From: Dyadobacter diqingensis
Lineage (GTDB): Bacteria; Bacteroidota; Bacteroidia; Cytophagales; Spirosomataceae
DNA: 64,000 nucleotides
NCBI RefSeq assembly: GCF_024220585.1
Contig: NZ_JAMXKF010000001.1
Coordinates: forward strand, 620,001 to 684,000
Direction of reading: 5' to 3'
Shown here one piece after another: positions 1 through 10,364 of this stretch (position 1 is its first letter; each line of letters begins with the position of its first letter). The position numbers were made by a program, and so were the translations under genes. The notes under the pieces are model-generated. The model had not been told where the DNA came from and did no database searches. It saw only the letters and a list, made by a program, of their open reading frames with translations.

Positions 1-75
1 CAGTATACCGATACATTTTGGACCAGACATTCCTATCCAGTCGGCATAAACCCAAATGTCTGTCTTATCTGCCAT
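1..75 (-). CDS. HipA-like toxin kinase, N-terminal fragment cut by window edge
   Basis: Reading the minus strand from an ATG at 75 gives 25 residues (start MADKTDIWVYADWIGMSG) with no stop before the window edge. The VYADW-G pattern followed by GxL is typical of the extreme N-terminus of HipA-family serine/threonine kinases, the toxin half of hipBA modules. It starts only 4 nt after the stop of the XRE gene at 80-376, the usual hipB-hipA arrangement, so the two are probably one operon. Only the N-terminal strand is visible, so catalytic residues cannot be checked. Gene order and motif agree, but the fragment is short. Confidence 0.65.
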   Translation of the reverse strand, partial: MADKTDIWVYADWIGMSGPKCIGIL

Positions 76-79
76 ATTA

Positions 80-376
80 TTATGATTTGCCGATCAATTC
101 CAAATCTTGCAATTTTCTTCCAAAAGTATCGTCAGCGGCTAGTTTCAAAAAATCATCCTGTAATCCAAGAACCCTCAGCACATTGAAATACGCGCCCAAT
201 GATACACTTGGGTTGCCCTTTTCGATATGATATAATGTAGTCCTGTCAATACCAGCTCTTTCAGCAACCTGTATTGTCGTAAGTTTGCGTCTCTTCCGTG
301 CCAGTTTGATATTCTCACCCAGCTGTTCAAGGATTTTTGCAAATTTGGGAAGAAGAATCTGTTTTCTATTGTTCAT
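80..376 (-). CDS. XRE/HipB-type helix-turn-helix antitoxin-regulator
   Basis: This 98-residue protein is almost entirely a lambda-repressor-type (XRE) helix-turn-helix. The recognition region lies at about residues 20-75 (QVAERAGIDRTTLYHIEKG), with a short C-terminal tail. In HipBA-type modules such a protein binds the toxin kinase and represses its own operon. Two observations fit this: the next reading frame (1-75) begins like HipA, and a 24-bp-arm palindrome starts at the initiation codon. I infer antitoxin and autorepressor function. A solitary XRE regulator is the alternative if the downstream gene is not HipA. Confidence 0.8.
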   Translation of the reverse strand: MNNRKQILLPKFAKILEQLGENIKLARKRRKLTTIQVAERAGIDRTTLYHIEKGNPSVSLGAYFNVLRVLGLQDDFLKLAADDTFGRKLQDLELIGKS

Positions 377-432
377 AAATGTTGTTTATAATCAACAATA
401 ATAGATAAATTGTTGATTATAAACAACATTTA
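376..432. promoter_or_regulatory. Nested palindromic operator of the hipBA-like operon
   Basis: Positions 376-399 and 409-432 form a perfect 24-bp inverted repeat with a 9-nt spacer. Each arm contains its own dyad TTGTT-N7-AACAA (382-398 and 410-426), spaced 28 bp centre to centre. The array abuts the start codon of the XRE gene. Two dyads on nearly the same helical face are what a cooperative HipB-type dimer would be expected to bind. Binding by this protein is inference. Confidence 0.7.
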
Positions 433-834
433 CTGAGATTGTTTAATATTCATTAACCACCCAAAACGTCAACGTCTGTAAATTGAAATAATACACTTGA
501 TTAAATGTCTTTTCGAACAAGGGAAAAATCATCTTTACCATTTAAAAGATACCAGCTACAATCATAACTGATATCAATTGTTTAGGCTATCAGCTTAACT
601 TTTTTTTCTAAATCTTCTAAAAAGTGTTTCGATAACTGTTCGGGAAGGGGTACAGATGGCTCTGACGATAAGTCGGGGCCATTTTTTGTTTTAGCACATC
701 GCTAACTGCTCGATCGTGAAATAAGCAACACAAAAAAAAGAGATTCCCAAACCGGAAATCCCTAAATAATATACCCCTCCTATCCATAATGATAACTACG
801 AAACAGAGGAAAGAAGTTAAAAGTGAGTTTCAAC
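433..834. other. Intergenic stretch between hipB-like and RidA genes
   Basis: No convincing coding sequence is visible in these 402 bases. The only clear element is an intrinsic terminator at 657-687, listed separately, which has no plus-strand gene upstream of it. The rest is AT-rich. The RidA gene ends at 835 on the opposite strand. Confidence 0.6.
657..687 (+). terminator. Orphan intrinsic terminator, duplicate of the one at 19164
   Basis: The stem TGGCTCTGAC / GTCGGGGCCA pairs over 10 bp (three G-U pairs) around a GATAA loop and is followed by T6. The same 31 bases occur at 19164-19194 behind the fourth large secreted gene. No plus-strand gene ends upstream here, so this copy may be left over from rearrangement. 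Confidence 0.75.
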
Positions 835-1209
835 TCATTCGACTTTCAGACTGGCAACCGTTGTCATTTCAACACGGGCAAGCTTAGGCAAACCGGCTAC
901 CGCAATGCAGGTACGGGTTGGAAAACGATTTTTGAAATAAGTGGCATACACCAAATTCAGCTCGTCAAATAATCTCATATCGGTAAGATAAATGGTAACG
1001 CTGACCACATGATCAAAAGTGAGATGATGTTCGGTTAGTATCGTCTCAATATTCGTTAAGACTTGTTTTACTTCATCAGCAAAGGATGTAGTTACCAGCT
1101 TCCCGCCGGATGATCCGATCTGGCCTGAAATAAATAAAAATCCGTTTGATACTAAGGCCTTTGAAAGAGGGAGCACGGCTGCGACGTTTTTTTCCTGGTT
1201 GATATCCAT
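835..1209 (-). CDS. RidA/YjgF/UK114 family enamine-imine deaminase
   Basis: This 124-residue protein covers the whole RidA fold. RidA proteins hydrolyse reactive 2-aminoacrylate-type enamine/imine intermediates released by PLP enzymes, as cytosolic trimers. The family signature is visible: the SGQIG segment near residue 28, YLTDM at 74-78, then PTRTCIAVAGLP with the conserved substrate-binding Arg at residue 99 and the VEM Glu at 114. It stands alone on the minus strand. The ATG at 1209 gives the expected family length. Family assignment is firm; the specific Rid subfamily is not determined. Confidence 0.9.
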   Translation of the reverse strand: MDINQEKNVAAVLPLSKALVSNGFLFISGQIGSSGGKLVTTSFADEVKQVLTNIETILTEHHLTFDHVVSVTIYLTDMRLFDELNLVYATYFKNRFPTRTCIAVAGLPKLARVEMTTVASLKVE

Positions 1210-1791
1210 GTATTTGATTTTTCACGCAAGATAATCAGACTTAAAATATAGGCAGCCGTAACTCAGTAATTATTAATAATTGCCTTAGATCCTTCCTAGT
1301 GCCTTCCATAAAAAAATACGTCATAGTGACTACGCTTAACTAACAAATAGCTTACGTGAACGCCAAGTAAAAATCAATGTTACACAAAGTCAATGATCGC
1401 GTTCCTCTTTAACTGGCCCGAATAGAGGATTTTCTTTTTATCAGAGTTCGCCACAAGTATCAGGCATTGAATCCGGAAATACACGGTTATAATTCAGATT
1501 TATGCTGCCACAAATAACCCTAACTTATCGTCAGAGTCATTTTTTGTCTTTGGACAAAATTTCAAAAATACATTTCCAGACTATTATATATTCTTTTTTT
1601 ATAAGGCAGGCAGCTCTCCGCATTTCTCCGGACAAGTCATTCTACTGGCCTGTCGCAGATTGACGATTCGGTCAAAATAAAATGTAACCGGAAGTTGTTT
1701 TTATTGCATTAATCGGAATAAACTTGGAAATTGCCCTGGCAATTCGGTTTCTAGTTCGGGACCTGGATTGCAATTAACCTCCCCTAACTCT
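1210..1791. other. Intergenic region upstream of the secreted-protein array
   Basis: No gene is seen. There is a hairpin TTTTGTC-TTTG-GACAAAA at 1542-1559. Just before it, CTTATCGTCAGAG (1524-1536) and a T-run resemble a truncated, inverted copy of the terminator at 657 and 19164. A weak promoter candidate, TTG at 1695 then 21 nt then TAAACTTG at 1719, precedes the first large gene. Confidence 0.5.
1695..1726 (+). promoter_or_regulatory. Possible Bacteroidota-type promoter of the first large secreted gene
   Basis: TTG at 1695-1697 is separated by 21 nt from TAAACTTG at 1719-1726, one base from the TAnnTTTG -7 box. It lies about 65 nt before the ATG at 1792. Such weak matches are frequent by chance. 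Confidence 0.3.
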
Positions 1792-4700
1792 ATGTTCAAA
1801 TTTTTACGCTTTCTATTTTTTTGCCTTTGCTCATTTGCCACTTTCGCCCAAAGTCCCAGTCTGAGTATAATCCGGGTTAATTCGGAAAATTATTGTTTAG
1901 GAACTGAACTAAGCATAGACGTGGATGTTAAAGGCGCATTTCCCTCGGGTAACAAATTCACTGTGGTAGTTTACCGGAACTGGAATAACCCTGCCGAGCG
2001 GTGGGAATATCCTGCCGAACTCAAAGGTGATAAGCTGGTTACTGTTTTGAAAGAACCTTCCCTGGCCAATTCGCAAAGTTTTGGACTCAAAGTTCTCACT
2101 TCAAATCCGCAAACTGAAACCGACGGCTACTATTCAATCAGAGCACTAACAAAGTCAAGAGTGCAACTGACAACCCGCTGGGGTTTCAAGGCCGACACGA
2201 TCAATTCCACGGATCAGATCGCGCTAGCCGTCATCGCGACCCCTTCTACCCGTGGTACCGTGACACTAAACACTGGCGACACATTTGACCTTCACTACGC
2301 CACCGACTGGACAGCGCCATATCCGACTTTCATCACCCTTCCGAAAACAAAGGCAGGTTCTTATTTTATCAAAGAGGCCAGCAATATCTGCGGACCAATG
2401 GCTATAGACGGACAGGTGAATATCAAAGTCAATCCGATCGACTTCATGCCGGTTGCTTTCAGCCCTGAACGGCCTTGCAATGGCGGGAACATTAAGGTAA
2501 ATTTCAATACAAATGGGGCAGAATTTGATGCAAATACAAAATTCAAAATCCGTTTCACCAGCGATAATTCATATATCGACTCGTATAAATATGTTGATGC
2601 CCCGGCAACTTTGAGCGGTAAAAATGAGCTGACCGCCCGCGTCCCTGAGAATCTGACAGACGTAATGCGCAACGATGGAATTTATTTAGGTATTGTTACG
2701 GAAAACCCCTCCGCTATTTCAATCGCCAAGGCACTGAAAGTGTATGTTTACCCCAAGCCTTCATTTATCCTGAAAGCCGAAAAGACAAGTGTAAATCTTG
2801 GCGAAAGCATCTATCTCTCCGGCAACCCGACCGGTATGCCGCCATTTAAAATCACCCTGACTTCCGGGGAAGTAATGGAGTACTCGATCCAAGTGAGCCC
2901 AGAAAAGACAACAAATTATCAGGTAAAGACATTTGAATCGGGCTGTGGTCTCATCCAAAATCCATCGAATACACCAGTAACCGTTACTGTAAATCCGAGC
3001 CTTTTACTCACCGAGAATGCTTATACCAGTAATCCGAAAATATTCTGTGAAGGACAAACGGCCCGCTTAGGCTTTCGTGCTAATGGTGTCTCTTCGCAAA
3101 CCACTTATTCGCTGGAAGCCAATACTTATTCAGGGAAAAAGATTATGTTTCAGACCAAAGTCGTGGGAGATTCCCTTGAATTTTCTATCCCTAAAAACAC
3201 AAATCAGGACCGAGATCTCAATTATGGTGAAATCACTGGTGTCCGCATCATATCAGCTAATCCGACACTATCTTCACCATTTGTAAGCTTGAAGATCCAA
3301 AGCCCGCCCACGATGGTACTGGCCGTCAATTCGCAGCAAAGCGTACAGTTCCCTTCTCCCCTCCGGCTGGACTTCGACCTTCTTGGCGGGGCTCCCTACA
3401 CGGTCGAAATGGAGAATGGTTCAAAGAATACTTATGACTACCGAAACGTTTGGTTCGAACAGTTTGTGAAGCGGGATACTACTTTCAAACTGACCAGGCT
3501 ATCTAACACTTGTTTTGTAAATAACAATCCACCTTCATTTCCGATCAAAGTCGTAAATCCGGCCGGCACCACACCAAGTGTATTTGCCAGATTGATCAAA
3601 AAACCTTATTGTATGGGTGACAGCGTGGAGGTTGAACTGGCAGTCCACGGACAATTTGATGCTGGTAATCAGTTCACTTTGTCTTACCTTCGGTTTGCGC
3701 AATCGGAAACCTTTACAATCCGGAACGTGACCAAGTCGGGCATTTACAAGGTTAAATTGCCTGTACGGATGGAAGAGGGATATGATGCGAGCTTGCAAAT
3801 AAGTTCCACCTTGCCTAGGCTTACTTCTGAAACCGAACGGTTTTTCCTCGGTGTTCCACCTCGGACACCGACGATCTCACCGATAGGCAGGAAGGAAAAT
3901 CCCGAAAGAATGTACCTGGGTGCGCATCCCAGGGTTACAATAAATGGCAGTGCTTACAGTCCGGTCATTTATTCAGTTGACGGCCAGGAAAACAAGGTAA
4001 TTTCTGACAACAATGGGAGGTACAATGTTGCATTACCTTTGCAGAACGGCAAAACATCCGAATTCAAACTAAAATCGGTAACCAATGCATGTGGTGCCTG
4101 GAATGGCGAAATAGTATCCTACTTTTATGGTATCGGATACAAGATGGTCATCGATCAGGCTGTATTTGGCGTATGGCATTGCACAGGTTCCGAAGCTGAG
4201 GTTCGTTTTTCATTCGAAAGCGGTAAGGCCACAACGGGTACAAAATTCACGCTTCAGATTTCCCCATCCGGCGACGCCGGCTCTTACACAGACGTTGCCA
4301 CCGTTACCGACAGCCAGATAATCAGGTTTGTCACGCCTAATCTGAAGGCAGGTAGCTACTATACAAGAATTTACTCTTCGGACAATATCTATTCCGAAAC
4401 CAGGAACATCCTGATCGGTCAGGCGCCGACAGCCAACCTGATCAGCAATTATCCGACGCCTGGAGCGAATAACGCTACTGTCGAATACGGCACGCCGGTA
4501 TATATGACAGCCAACCTGACCGGCAATGAGCCCTGGGGGATCGTCTATAGTGATGGCATGCAACAGCAGGTGACGAGCAATTACGGTTCCTACTCTCCGG
4601 TAATCACCGCCCCACAGACCTTCACGATTGCTAAGGTCTGGAATTCATGCGGTTACGGAACGGCCAGCGGCTCAGTGAGCGTTAAGGTCAAATCTGCGTT

Positions 4701-6078
4701 GGAAATCAATAAATTCCCTGCAAACGCAGATCCTACAATATGTCCGGGCCAGAAAATTCAGCTGAATTTTGCGGTCAAAGGCCCTGAGTTACCGGTGAAC
4801 GCCTATCTGGTTTTTTCCATAAGGGGTGATAAAGGTGAACCGATCAAGCTGGACTCGGTCAACAGCTTGACAGGAAGAATTCAGCTCACGATACCTGATA
4901 ATATTGCTGGTGAAGTATTTTTCGTAAAAGCAGAAATCACTTCACTTCAACTTTCTAAAACAATTGCATATCAGCTTTACTCGGTACCTGATTTGACATT
5001 GATCGGCGACAATATTATTACGGCTGGAGAGTCGACCAAGCTGTATGTCCGCTCGAATTCAACTTTTGCCTACAATACACCTTTTGAACTTTCCGACGGT
5101 AAGTCATATCTAAACACAGCTCCTTCGCCGGGAGGTATTACGGAAATCAAAGTAGCGCCTTCCACTACCACAACCTACACGTTAAAGCCGTTGCAGAGTG
5201 TCTGCGGCTCAGGTAAGGTATCAGGCTCGGCTACGATCACCGTACAACCCAAACTGGCTCAGTGGCTGTCCTTACAACGCATTGAAAGTTTACGGCGGTC
5301 GAACATCTGCAACTCAGATACTGTACAAGTCCATTTTTACCTCAATGGGAATCAAGGGAACAATCCAGAATATGAAGTGCTGCTTTCGGATAGCACGGGC
5401 AAAAACTTAGTCTCCATTCCTACTTCCGGACAGTCTTCACCGGTGACCGCTATTATCCCAACGAGTGTTAAACGATCTGGTTTTTACAGACTTCGCCTCA
5501 ATTCGAAAGATCCAAAGGTAAGTGGCAGCACCTATGCAGAGACGCTCAGGATCGGGGAACGCGCTCGGGCGAAAATACTCACGCCATCTGTTTTGTATCA
5601 GGCTGGCCAGTCCGTAAACGTGGTAATCGGCCTTGAAGGCAGCAGCCCGTTCTCTTACCGCTTTGGTGACGAGAATTTTTTCCAGTACCGCTCGGCAACG
5701 AAATATTCAGACACACTTAAGCTGACACCCGTAACACCACTTGCTACGTACAAGATCTCGCAGGTGTCCAATGAATGCGGGACCGGCACGATTGAGGAAC
5801 CGTCATCACTCAGGATCGAGCTGATCACAGCTACCGAGCCCCTGGAGGAAATCATTACTTTTGGCCCCAACCCTACCACCGGCACACTATTCATCCGGTT
5901 TGAGGGAGCCGCCGTCCGAAATCTCGAAATTATGAATATTGCAGGGCAGGTGATTTCCTCAGGCAGATATATCGGCAAGAATGCAACCGTCGACCTGTCG
6001 GCATTCCCGGCGGGCGTCTACCTTTTACAAGTCAGGAAAAAGCGAGCCGTGGCGACCTACCGCATTGTGAAATACTAA
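1792..6078 (+). CDS. Giant secreted modular protein 1, type IX sorting domain
   Basis: This protein of about 1,428 residues starts at the ATG at 1792, because MFKFLRFLFFCLCSFATFAQ is a clean signal peptide; an upstream TTG at 1768 would spoil it. Seven modules of roughly 190 residues follow. Each opens with a Cys-Gly-type strand (YCLG, PCNGG, FCEG, YCMG, HCTG, ICPG, ICNS) and ends with an SNxCG-like strand. This suggests paired beta-sandwich (Ig-like) domains. The last 75 or so residues (FGPNPTTG, then FPAGVYLLQV and a basic YRIVKY end) form a type A T9SS C-terminal sorting domain, so the protein should cross the outer membrane and be anchored or released. It is the first of four tandem paralogues. 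An adhesin or surface-layer role is only inference. Confidence 0.85.
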   Translation: MFKFLRFLFFCLCSFATFAQSPSLSIIRVNSENYCLGTELSIDVDVKGAFPSGNKFTVVVYRNWNNPAERWEYPAELKGDKLVTVLKEPSLANSQSFGLKVLTSNPQTETDGYYSIRALTKSRVQLTTRWGFKADTINSTDQIALAVIATPSTRGTVTLNTGDTFDLHYATDWTAPYPTFITLPKTKAGSYFIKEASNICGPMAIDGQVNIKVNPIDFMPVAFSPERPCNGGNIKVNFNTNGAEFDANTKFKIRFTSDNSYIDSYKYVDAPATLSGKNELTARVPENLTDVMRNDGIYLGIVTENPSAISIAKALKVYVYPKPSFILKAEKTSVNLGESIYLSGNPTGMPPFKITLTSGEVMEYSIQVSPEKTTNYQVKTFESGCGLIQNPSNTPVTVTVNPSLLLTENAYTSNPKIFCEGQTARLGFRANGVSSQTTYSLEANTYSGKKIMFQTKVVGDSLEFSIPKNTNQDRDLNYGEITGVRIISANPTLSSPFVSLKIQSPPTMVLAVNSQQSVQFPSPLRLDFDLLGGAPYTVEMENGSKNTYDYRNVWFEQFVKRDTTFKLTRLSNTCFVNNNPPSFPIKVVNPAGTTPSVFARLIKKPYCMGDSVEVELAVHGQFDAGNQFTLSYLRFAQSETFTIRNVTKSGIYKVKLPVRMEEGYDASLQISSTLPRLTSETERFFLGVPPRTPTISPIGRKENPERMYLGAHPRVTINGSAYSPVIYSVDGQENKVISDNNGRYNVALPLQNGKTSEFKLKSVTNACGAWNGEIVSYFYGIGYKMVIDQAVFGVWHCTGSEAEVRFSFESGKATTGTKFTLQISPSGDAGSYTDVATVTDSQIIRFVTPNLKAGSYYTRIYSSDNIYSETRNILIGQAPTANLISNYPTPGANNATVEYGTPVYMTANLTGNEPWGIVYSDGMQQQVTSNYGSYSPVITAPQTFTIAKVWNSCGYGTASGSVSVKVKSALEINKFPANADPTICPGQKIQLNFAVKGPELPVNAYLVFSIRGDKGEPIKLDSVNSLTGRIQLTIPDNIAGEVFFVKAEITSLQLSKTIAYQLYSVPDLTLIGDNIITAGESTKLYVRSNSTFAYNTPFELSDGKSYLNTAPSPGGITEIKVAPSTTTTYTLKPLQSVCGSGKVSGSATITVQPKLAQWLSLQRIESLRRSNICNSDTVQVHFYLNGNQGNNPEYEVLLSDSTGKNLVSIPTSGQSSPVTAIIPTSVKRSGFYRLRLNSKDPKVSGSTYAETLRIGERARAKILTPSVLYQAGQSVNVVIGLEGSSPFSYRFGDENFFQYRSATKYSDTLKLTPVTPLATYKISQVSNECGTGTIEEPSSLRIELITATEPLEEIITFGPNPTTGTLFIRFEGAAVRNLEIMNIAGQVISSGRYIGKNATVDLSAFPAGVYLLQVRKKRAVATYRIVKY

Positions 6079-6103
6079 AACCCTATCCGTAAACCTCTTC
6101 AAA

Positions 6104-9100
6104 ATGAAATTAAAAACGCTATTGCTAGCCTGGCTATGCCTGCTTGGCTACGCCTCCATTGGCCAAATTACCATGCCACAGGTCGTACCCACTTACAACT
6201 ATGAAGGCAAGCTTTGCTCTTACACGGAGACCAAAATTCCGGTGCAGATCCTAGGCAAATTCAATGATGACAATCGGTTTTCCGTAGAGCTGTTGTCTTA
6301 TGATTATAAGCCATTAGGAAGTTACGACGCTGAGCTAAAAAACGGAAACCTCGTTTTTACAATCGGCGGTGATCTGGCGGAGAATTATAGTCGGATCGAC
6401 TACCGGATTTCGACAACCAGCCCAGCTACCAAAACCACTATTTATTCAAATAATTGGTATACCCGCGGAAAAATTTCCATCGCCCGTCCGGCAGGCGATT
6501 CTGATACGCTGAATGCGGGAATGTCGTATCTTTTAAATGTGGGTGTGGACGCCAACAATCCCGTCACCATTACATTCAGCGACAGCTCAGTTCGGGAAAT
6601 CGCGCGAAACGGCTATCAGCAGACAACGAGCCTGTTAGCTTCCAAATCGACCGATATTTTTATAGTCAAAGCGGTTAACAGCTGTAACGTGCCTGTTCCG
6701 TTTTCCGGAAAAGTGCCGCTGGTCATTAATCCGATGTCTATCATTCCCGTCAAGGTAAATAGCCAGACAGCGCTCTGTGAAGGCAATGAAATAGAACTGA
6801 ATTACGCTGTTTCCGGAGGTATTCTCCCAGAATCTGCAACATTCAGGCTTCGCATTTTTAAACCTTATGCGAATTCAAATGAAAAACAGATATTCGAAGT
6901 ACCGGCAACAAGAAAATCAAATGGCGTGCTTGTGGCCCGTATCCCGGAAAAAATCACGACGTATTCCGGTCTTTTCAACATAGCGGTGCTGGTCGATAAA
7001 CCTGCGTTGGTCAGTTCCTATCTTAAATCGGTATCTATTTACGAAAAGCCGGTTGCGTCATTTCGCAGCCAGAGCGACTCTGCGCGCATTGGAGAACCCT
7101 TTACAATGTGGCTAAATGTGGCTGGCCCCGAGCCCTATACCGTCGAATTGAACAACGGTGTTTCATACGCCCTCGATGGGAACCGTAACATCAATATTTA
7201 CCCTCTTAAAACGGAAACATTCTCAATCCGCTCATTACGCACAGCCTGCGGTATCACAACAGACCTTCCCAAACAAACTGTTATAGCAAGCCTTCCGCCC
7301 GGCATCACCATTAATTCGCCTTCCGATCAGAAATGGTCAATCTGCGAAAACCAAAAACTCCGGCTGCCTTTTGTAACCAATGCAACATTGAATACCAACA
7401 CAAAAATCACGGTAGAGGGCCGTACTTACAACAATACCACTTATCAGTTCGAGGCAAAAATTGTGAATGATTCGATCGAATTCCTGATACCGCATTCACC
7501 GGCCGAATGGATCACTGAAGGTTATTTCAATATCAAATATTTCAGGATCAAAACATCCAACCCAACACTTATCTCCCAATACAAGTCTGGCTTCAACATC
7601 AAGGGTATACCGAGGGTTGCTTACTTGACTAACAGTTCGCTCACACTGAACGGAAAAGGTTTCTACACATACTCCCTCGTTGTTTCAGGAGGCACTCCAT
7701 ACACCGTAATCGACGAAAAAGGAACAAAGAGTTCGGCAGATTATGTACCAATGTTCCAGAACACCTTCGTTCCTGCCACTGGTGCATACGGTCCTAAGTC
7801 GGTACAAAATGGCTGCTATGCCAATAGCGATCTGGACAAACTCAACTTAACTGTAAATCCATCCACAAGCCAGGCACCAGCCATTGTAGTACATCCGCCT
7901 GCACAGAAATATCATTGCGATTCCGACAGCGTGGAAGTGTTTTTTGAAGCGCTTGGAAAATTTGATGAGGGGAACGAATTTCAGATTACCAGAGGTGACA
8001 ATCCAGGAGCAATCCTACTTACGGTAAGCAAGCCCGGACGATACAAAATACCCGCCTCGGTACTGGGTTCCGGATATATAAGCATACAGGTCAGGTCTAC
8101 AAGGCCTGCGACACAGGTTATCTCAGGTTTTACGGCGATTATAGACAGCAAACCGGTTCTGTTATATCCAGGTGAACTGAGCGGGTCGACAGCTGAAAAA
8201 CCCAGGAAATTTGCAATGGATCAAACGCCTTCCATTTACATGCAAAACAACAGCTACTCACCCTACACAGCTGAATTCACCGATGGTTCAAAAGATTATC
8301 ATTTTGAACAAGTGTTGCAATATGACTCCTTTCTTCCTATAATTACCAAGTCGAAAGTGACAGCCTACACGCTCAAATCGATGAACAACGTCTGCGGCAC
8401 AACGAATGTCAATATGACCATGTATCTGTACTGGATCGGTTACAGCATATCATTAAAATATTTTCAGGAAGATAAGTCTTTCTGCACCGGACAGCAAATC
8501 GTGGTTCCGTTCAATATAGAAAGAGGCAGCGCTCCGGCAGGCACGACCTACCAACTCCAAGTCGGTAGAGTACTGGGCGACTATAAGACCATTGCTTCGA
8601 ACACATCACTCGAAGATTTTAAATACATCATACCAGAATCGATGGAAGGCGAGTATTACGTACGCATCGTCACCGACGCCGGCATTGAATCCGGAGGAAA
8701 AAGATTCTTTGTTAATAAAACGCCTACCGGGACGATTTCCCTCAGTAACCAATTAAGCGCAGAGATCGACTACGGTCAAACGGTATACATCGACTATAAC
8801 CTCACAGGTGGAGGACCATGGGAAATAATTCAGAATGAACAGGGTAATATGACTGCCAGCGCTTTGCCATTCACAAGGTCTTACACCCTCACCCAAGGAA
8901 CTGTCTTTCAATTACGTTCTATTAGTAACCAGTGTGGATATGGCTCGGTATCCGGCAGCATCGCTGTGCGCGTGAAGCCTCGAATCGTCACATTCCAACC
9001 CGAAAAAAACAATGCGTGTAACGGGGAACCAATCAATGTAAGATACCAGGTTGGCGGCGACATTCCTACGGGAGAGAAAGTCGGTTTTTATCTCAAAAAT

Positions 9101-10354
9101 ACAAACGGGACCAGATTTGAACTTCTCTCGCTTAATGCGATAACCGGCACCGCGTCGCTCCCGATACCCGCCACAATCCCCGGTGGTTACTATGAGCTCA
9201 TTTGCTACATTACCGGTTCCAACATTTTTGAGTCGCGCCAGATCAGCATTTACAAAACATCGGACATTGAACTGATCGGTAACACAACGATTAACCAGGG
9301 TGAATCTACATATCTCCAGATACGATCAACCAATGCAGGCAATGTGCCACTGGACATTACCTTATCTGATGGTACAAAAAGCACTTTTCCTGCCTGGGAA
9401 CCTGGTTCACATTCTTATGTTATGGTAACACCTGCTACTTCCACTACCTACTCAATACGCTCGGCAACCGGTAGTTGTGGTAACGCAAGATCGTCGGGAA
9501 GTGCGACAGTGAGAGTGAATGCAGCTTCCGTAAGGACAGTTCGCGTTACTGGTTTAAATAAGATCAATCCATTCTGCGAAAAGGATACATTGTTGGTCTA
9601 TTACTCGATAACGGGGGCATTCTCAGCGGATAATCAATTCACAGTTCAGTTTTACGATAGCCAGGCTAAACTCGTCAATTCTCTGCCGGCAACAGGGAAG
9701 GAATCTCCACTTCGGGTCCTTATCCCAGCCGGCTTCTCAACTACCGAGCCCTATCGTATACGTATCGCCGCAAGCGATCCGAACACGGGTTCGAGTGATT
9801 TTCCACAGATATCGATGTTTGGTACAAAGGCAAACGCCTCTTTCACCAACAGCAATGCAGTGCTCGACGACAAGGGAAATGCTAAGGCCGTCGTGTTGCT
9901 TGCAGGAACCGGTCCCTGGCGATACAACTATGGAAACGATCTCGGTGCTATTCAGCGATACGCTTCCACGTCTCCCGATACCCTTATCATCGCAAGCAAA
10001 GAACCATCAGCCTATTTCAAGCTACTGTCTGTCACCAATGGCTGTGGCACAGGCACGATCAATGAACCGTCAACAATCAGAGTTGAAATCATTCTGGGTA
10101 CGGAAGAACCAGGTCAGGGCGCGGAACCAATCACATTCGGCCCCAATCCAAATAATGGCCGGGTAATGCTGCATTTCAAAACCGGTTCAACAAAACGGCT
10201 TGCTTTGTACAATACCAATGGTGTTTTGATTTGGGCAAAAACAATTTCAGAAACTGATCCTGAGATCAATATGCAGCAATACCCCTCCGGAAGCTATCTA
10301 TTGAAGATTACACATTCGAAAACAGAGCAAACTTTACGGATTGTGAAAGAATAA
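6104..10354 (+). CDS. Giant secreted modular protein 2, type IX sorting domain
   Basis: This 1,416-residue paralogue begins 25 nt after protein 1 and is probably cotranscribed with it. The signal peptide is MKLKTLLLAWLCLLGYASIG. The same seven-module plan is visible, with module-opening Cys at LCSY, LCEG, ICEN, HCDS, FCTG, ACNG and FCEK. Module-closing strands include RTACG, NQCGYGSVSGS and NGCGTGTINEPS. The C-terminus (FGPNPNNGRVMLHF, then YPSGSYLLKI, ending RIVKE) is a T9SS type A sorting domain. Module 3 closes with NGCY instead of CG, as at the same position in the paralogues. No catalytic motif was seen; a structural or binding protein is more likely than an enzyme. Confidence 0.85.
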   Translation: MKLKTLLLAWLCLLGYASIGQITMPQVVPTYNYEGKLCSYTETKIPVQILGKFNDDNRFSVELLSYDYKPLGSYDAELKNGNLVFTIGGDLAENYSRIDYRISTTSPATKTTIYSNNWYTRGKISIARPAGDSDTLNAGMSYLLNVGVDANNPVTITFSDSSVREIARNGYQQTTSLLASKSTDIFIVKAVNSCNVPVPFSGKVPLVINPMSIIPVKVNSQTALCEGNEIELNYAVSGGILPESATFRLRIFKPYANSNEKQIFEVPATRKSNGVLVARIPEKITTYSGLFNIAVLVDKPALVSSYLKSVSIYEKPVASFRSQSDSARIGEPFTMWLNVAGPEPYTVELNNGVSYALDGNRNINIYPLKTETFSIRSLRTACGITTDLPKQTVIASLPPGITINSPSDQKWSICENQKLRLPFVTNATLNTNTKITVEGRTYNNTTYQFEAKIVNDSIEFLIPHSPAEWITEGYFNIKYFRIKTSNPTLISQYKSGFNIKGIPRVAYLTNSSLTLNGKGFYTYSLVVSGGTPYTVIDEKGTKSSADYVPMFQNTFVPATGAYGPKSVQNGCYANSDLDKLNLTVNPSTSQAPAIVVHPPAQKYHCDSDSVEVFFEALGKFDEGNEFQITRGDNPGAILLTVSKPGRYKIPASVLGSGYISIQVRSTRPATQVISGFTAIIDSKPVLLYPGELSGSTAEKPRKFAMDQTPSIYMQNNSYSPYTAEFTDGSKDYHFEQVLQYDSFLPIITKSKVTAYTLKSMNNVCGTTNVNMTMYLYWIGYSISLKYFQEDKSFCTGQQIVVPFNIERGSAPAGTTYQLQVGRVLGDYKTIASNTSLEDFKYIIPESMEGEYYVRIVTDAGIESGGKRFFVNKTPTGTISLSNQLSAEIDYGQTVYIDYNLTGGGPWEIIQNEQGNMTASALPFTRSYTLTQGTVFQLRSISNQCGYGSVSGSIAVRVKPRIVTFQPEKNNACNGEPINVRYQVGGDIPTGEKVGFYLKNTNGTRFELLSLNAITGTASLPIPATIPGGYYELICYITGSNIFESRQISIYKTSDIELIGNTTINQGESTYLQIRSTNAGNVPLDITLSDGTKSTFPAWEPGSHSYVMVTPATSTTYSIRSATGSCGNARSSGSATVRVNAASVRTVRVTGLNKINPFCEKDTLLVYYSITGAFSADNQFTVQFYDSQAKLVNSLPATGKESPLRVLIPAGFSTTEPYRIRIAASDPNTGSSDFPQISMFGTKANASFTNSNAVLDDKGNAKAVVLLAGTGPWRYNYGNDLGAIQRYASTSPDTLIIASKEPSAYFKLLSVTNGCGTGTINEPSTIRVEIILGTEEPGQGAEPITFGPNPNNGRVMLHFKTGSTKRLALYNTNGVLIWAKTISETDPEINMQQYPSGSYLLKITHSKTEQTLRIVKE

Positions 10355-10364
10355 GACCCGGATA

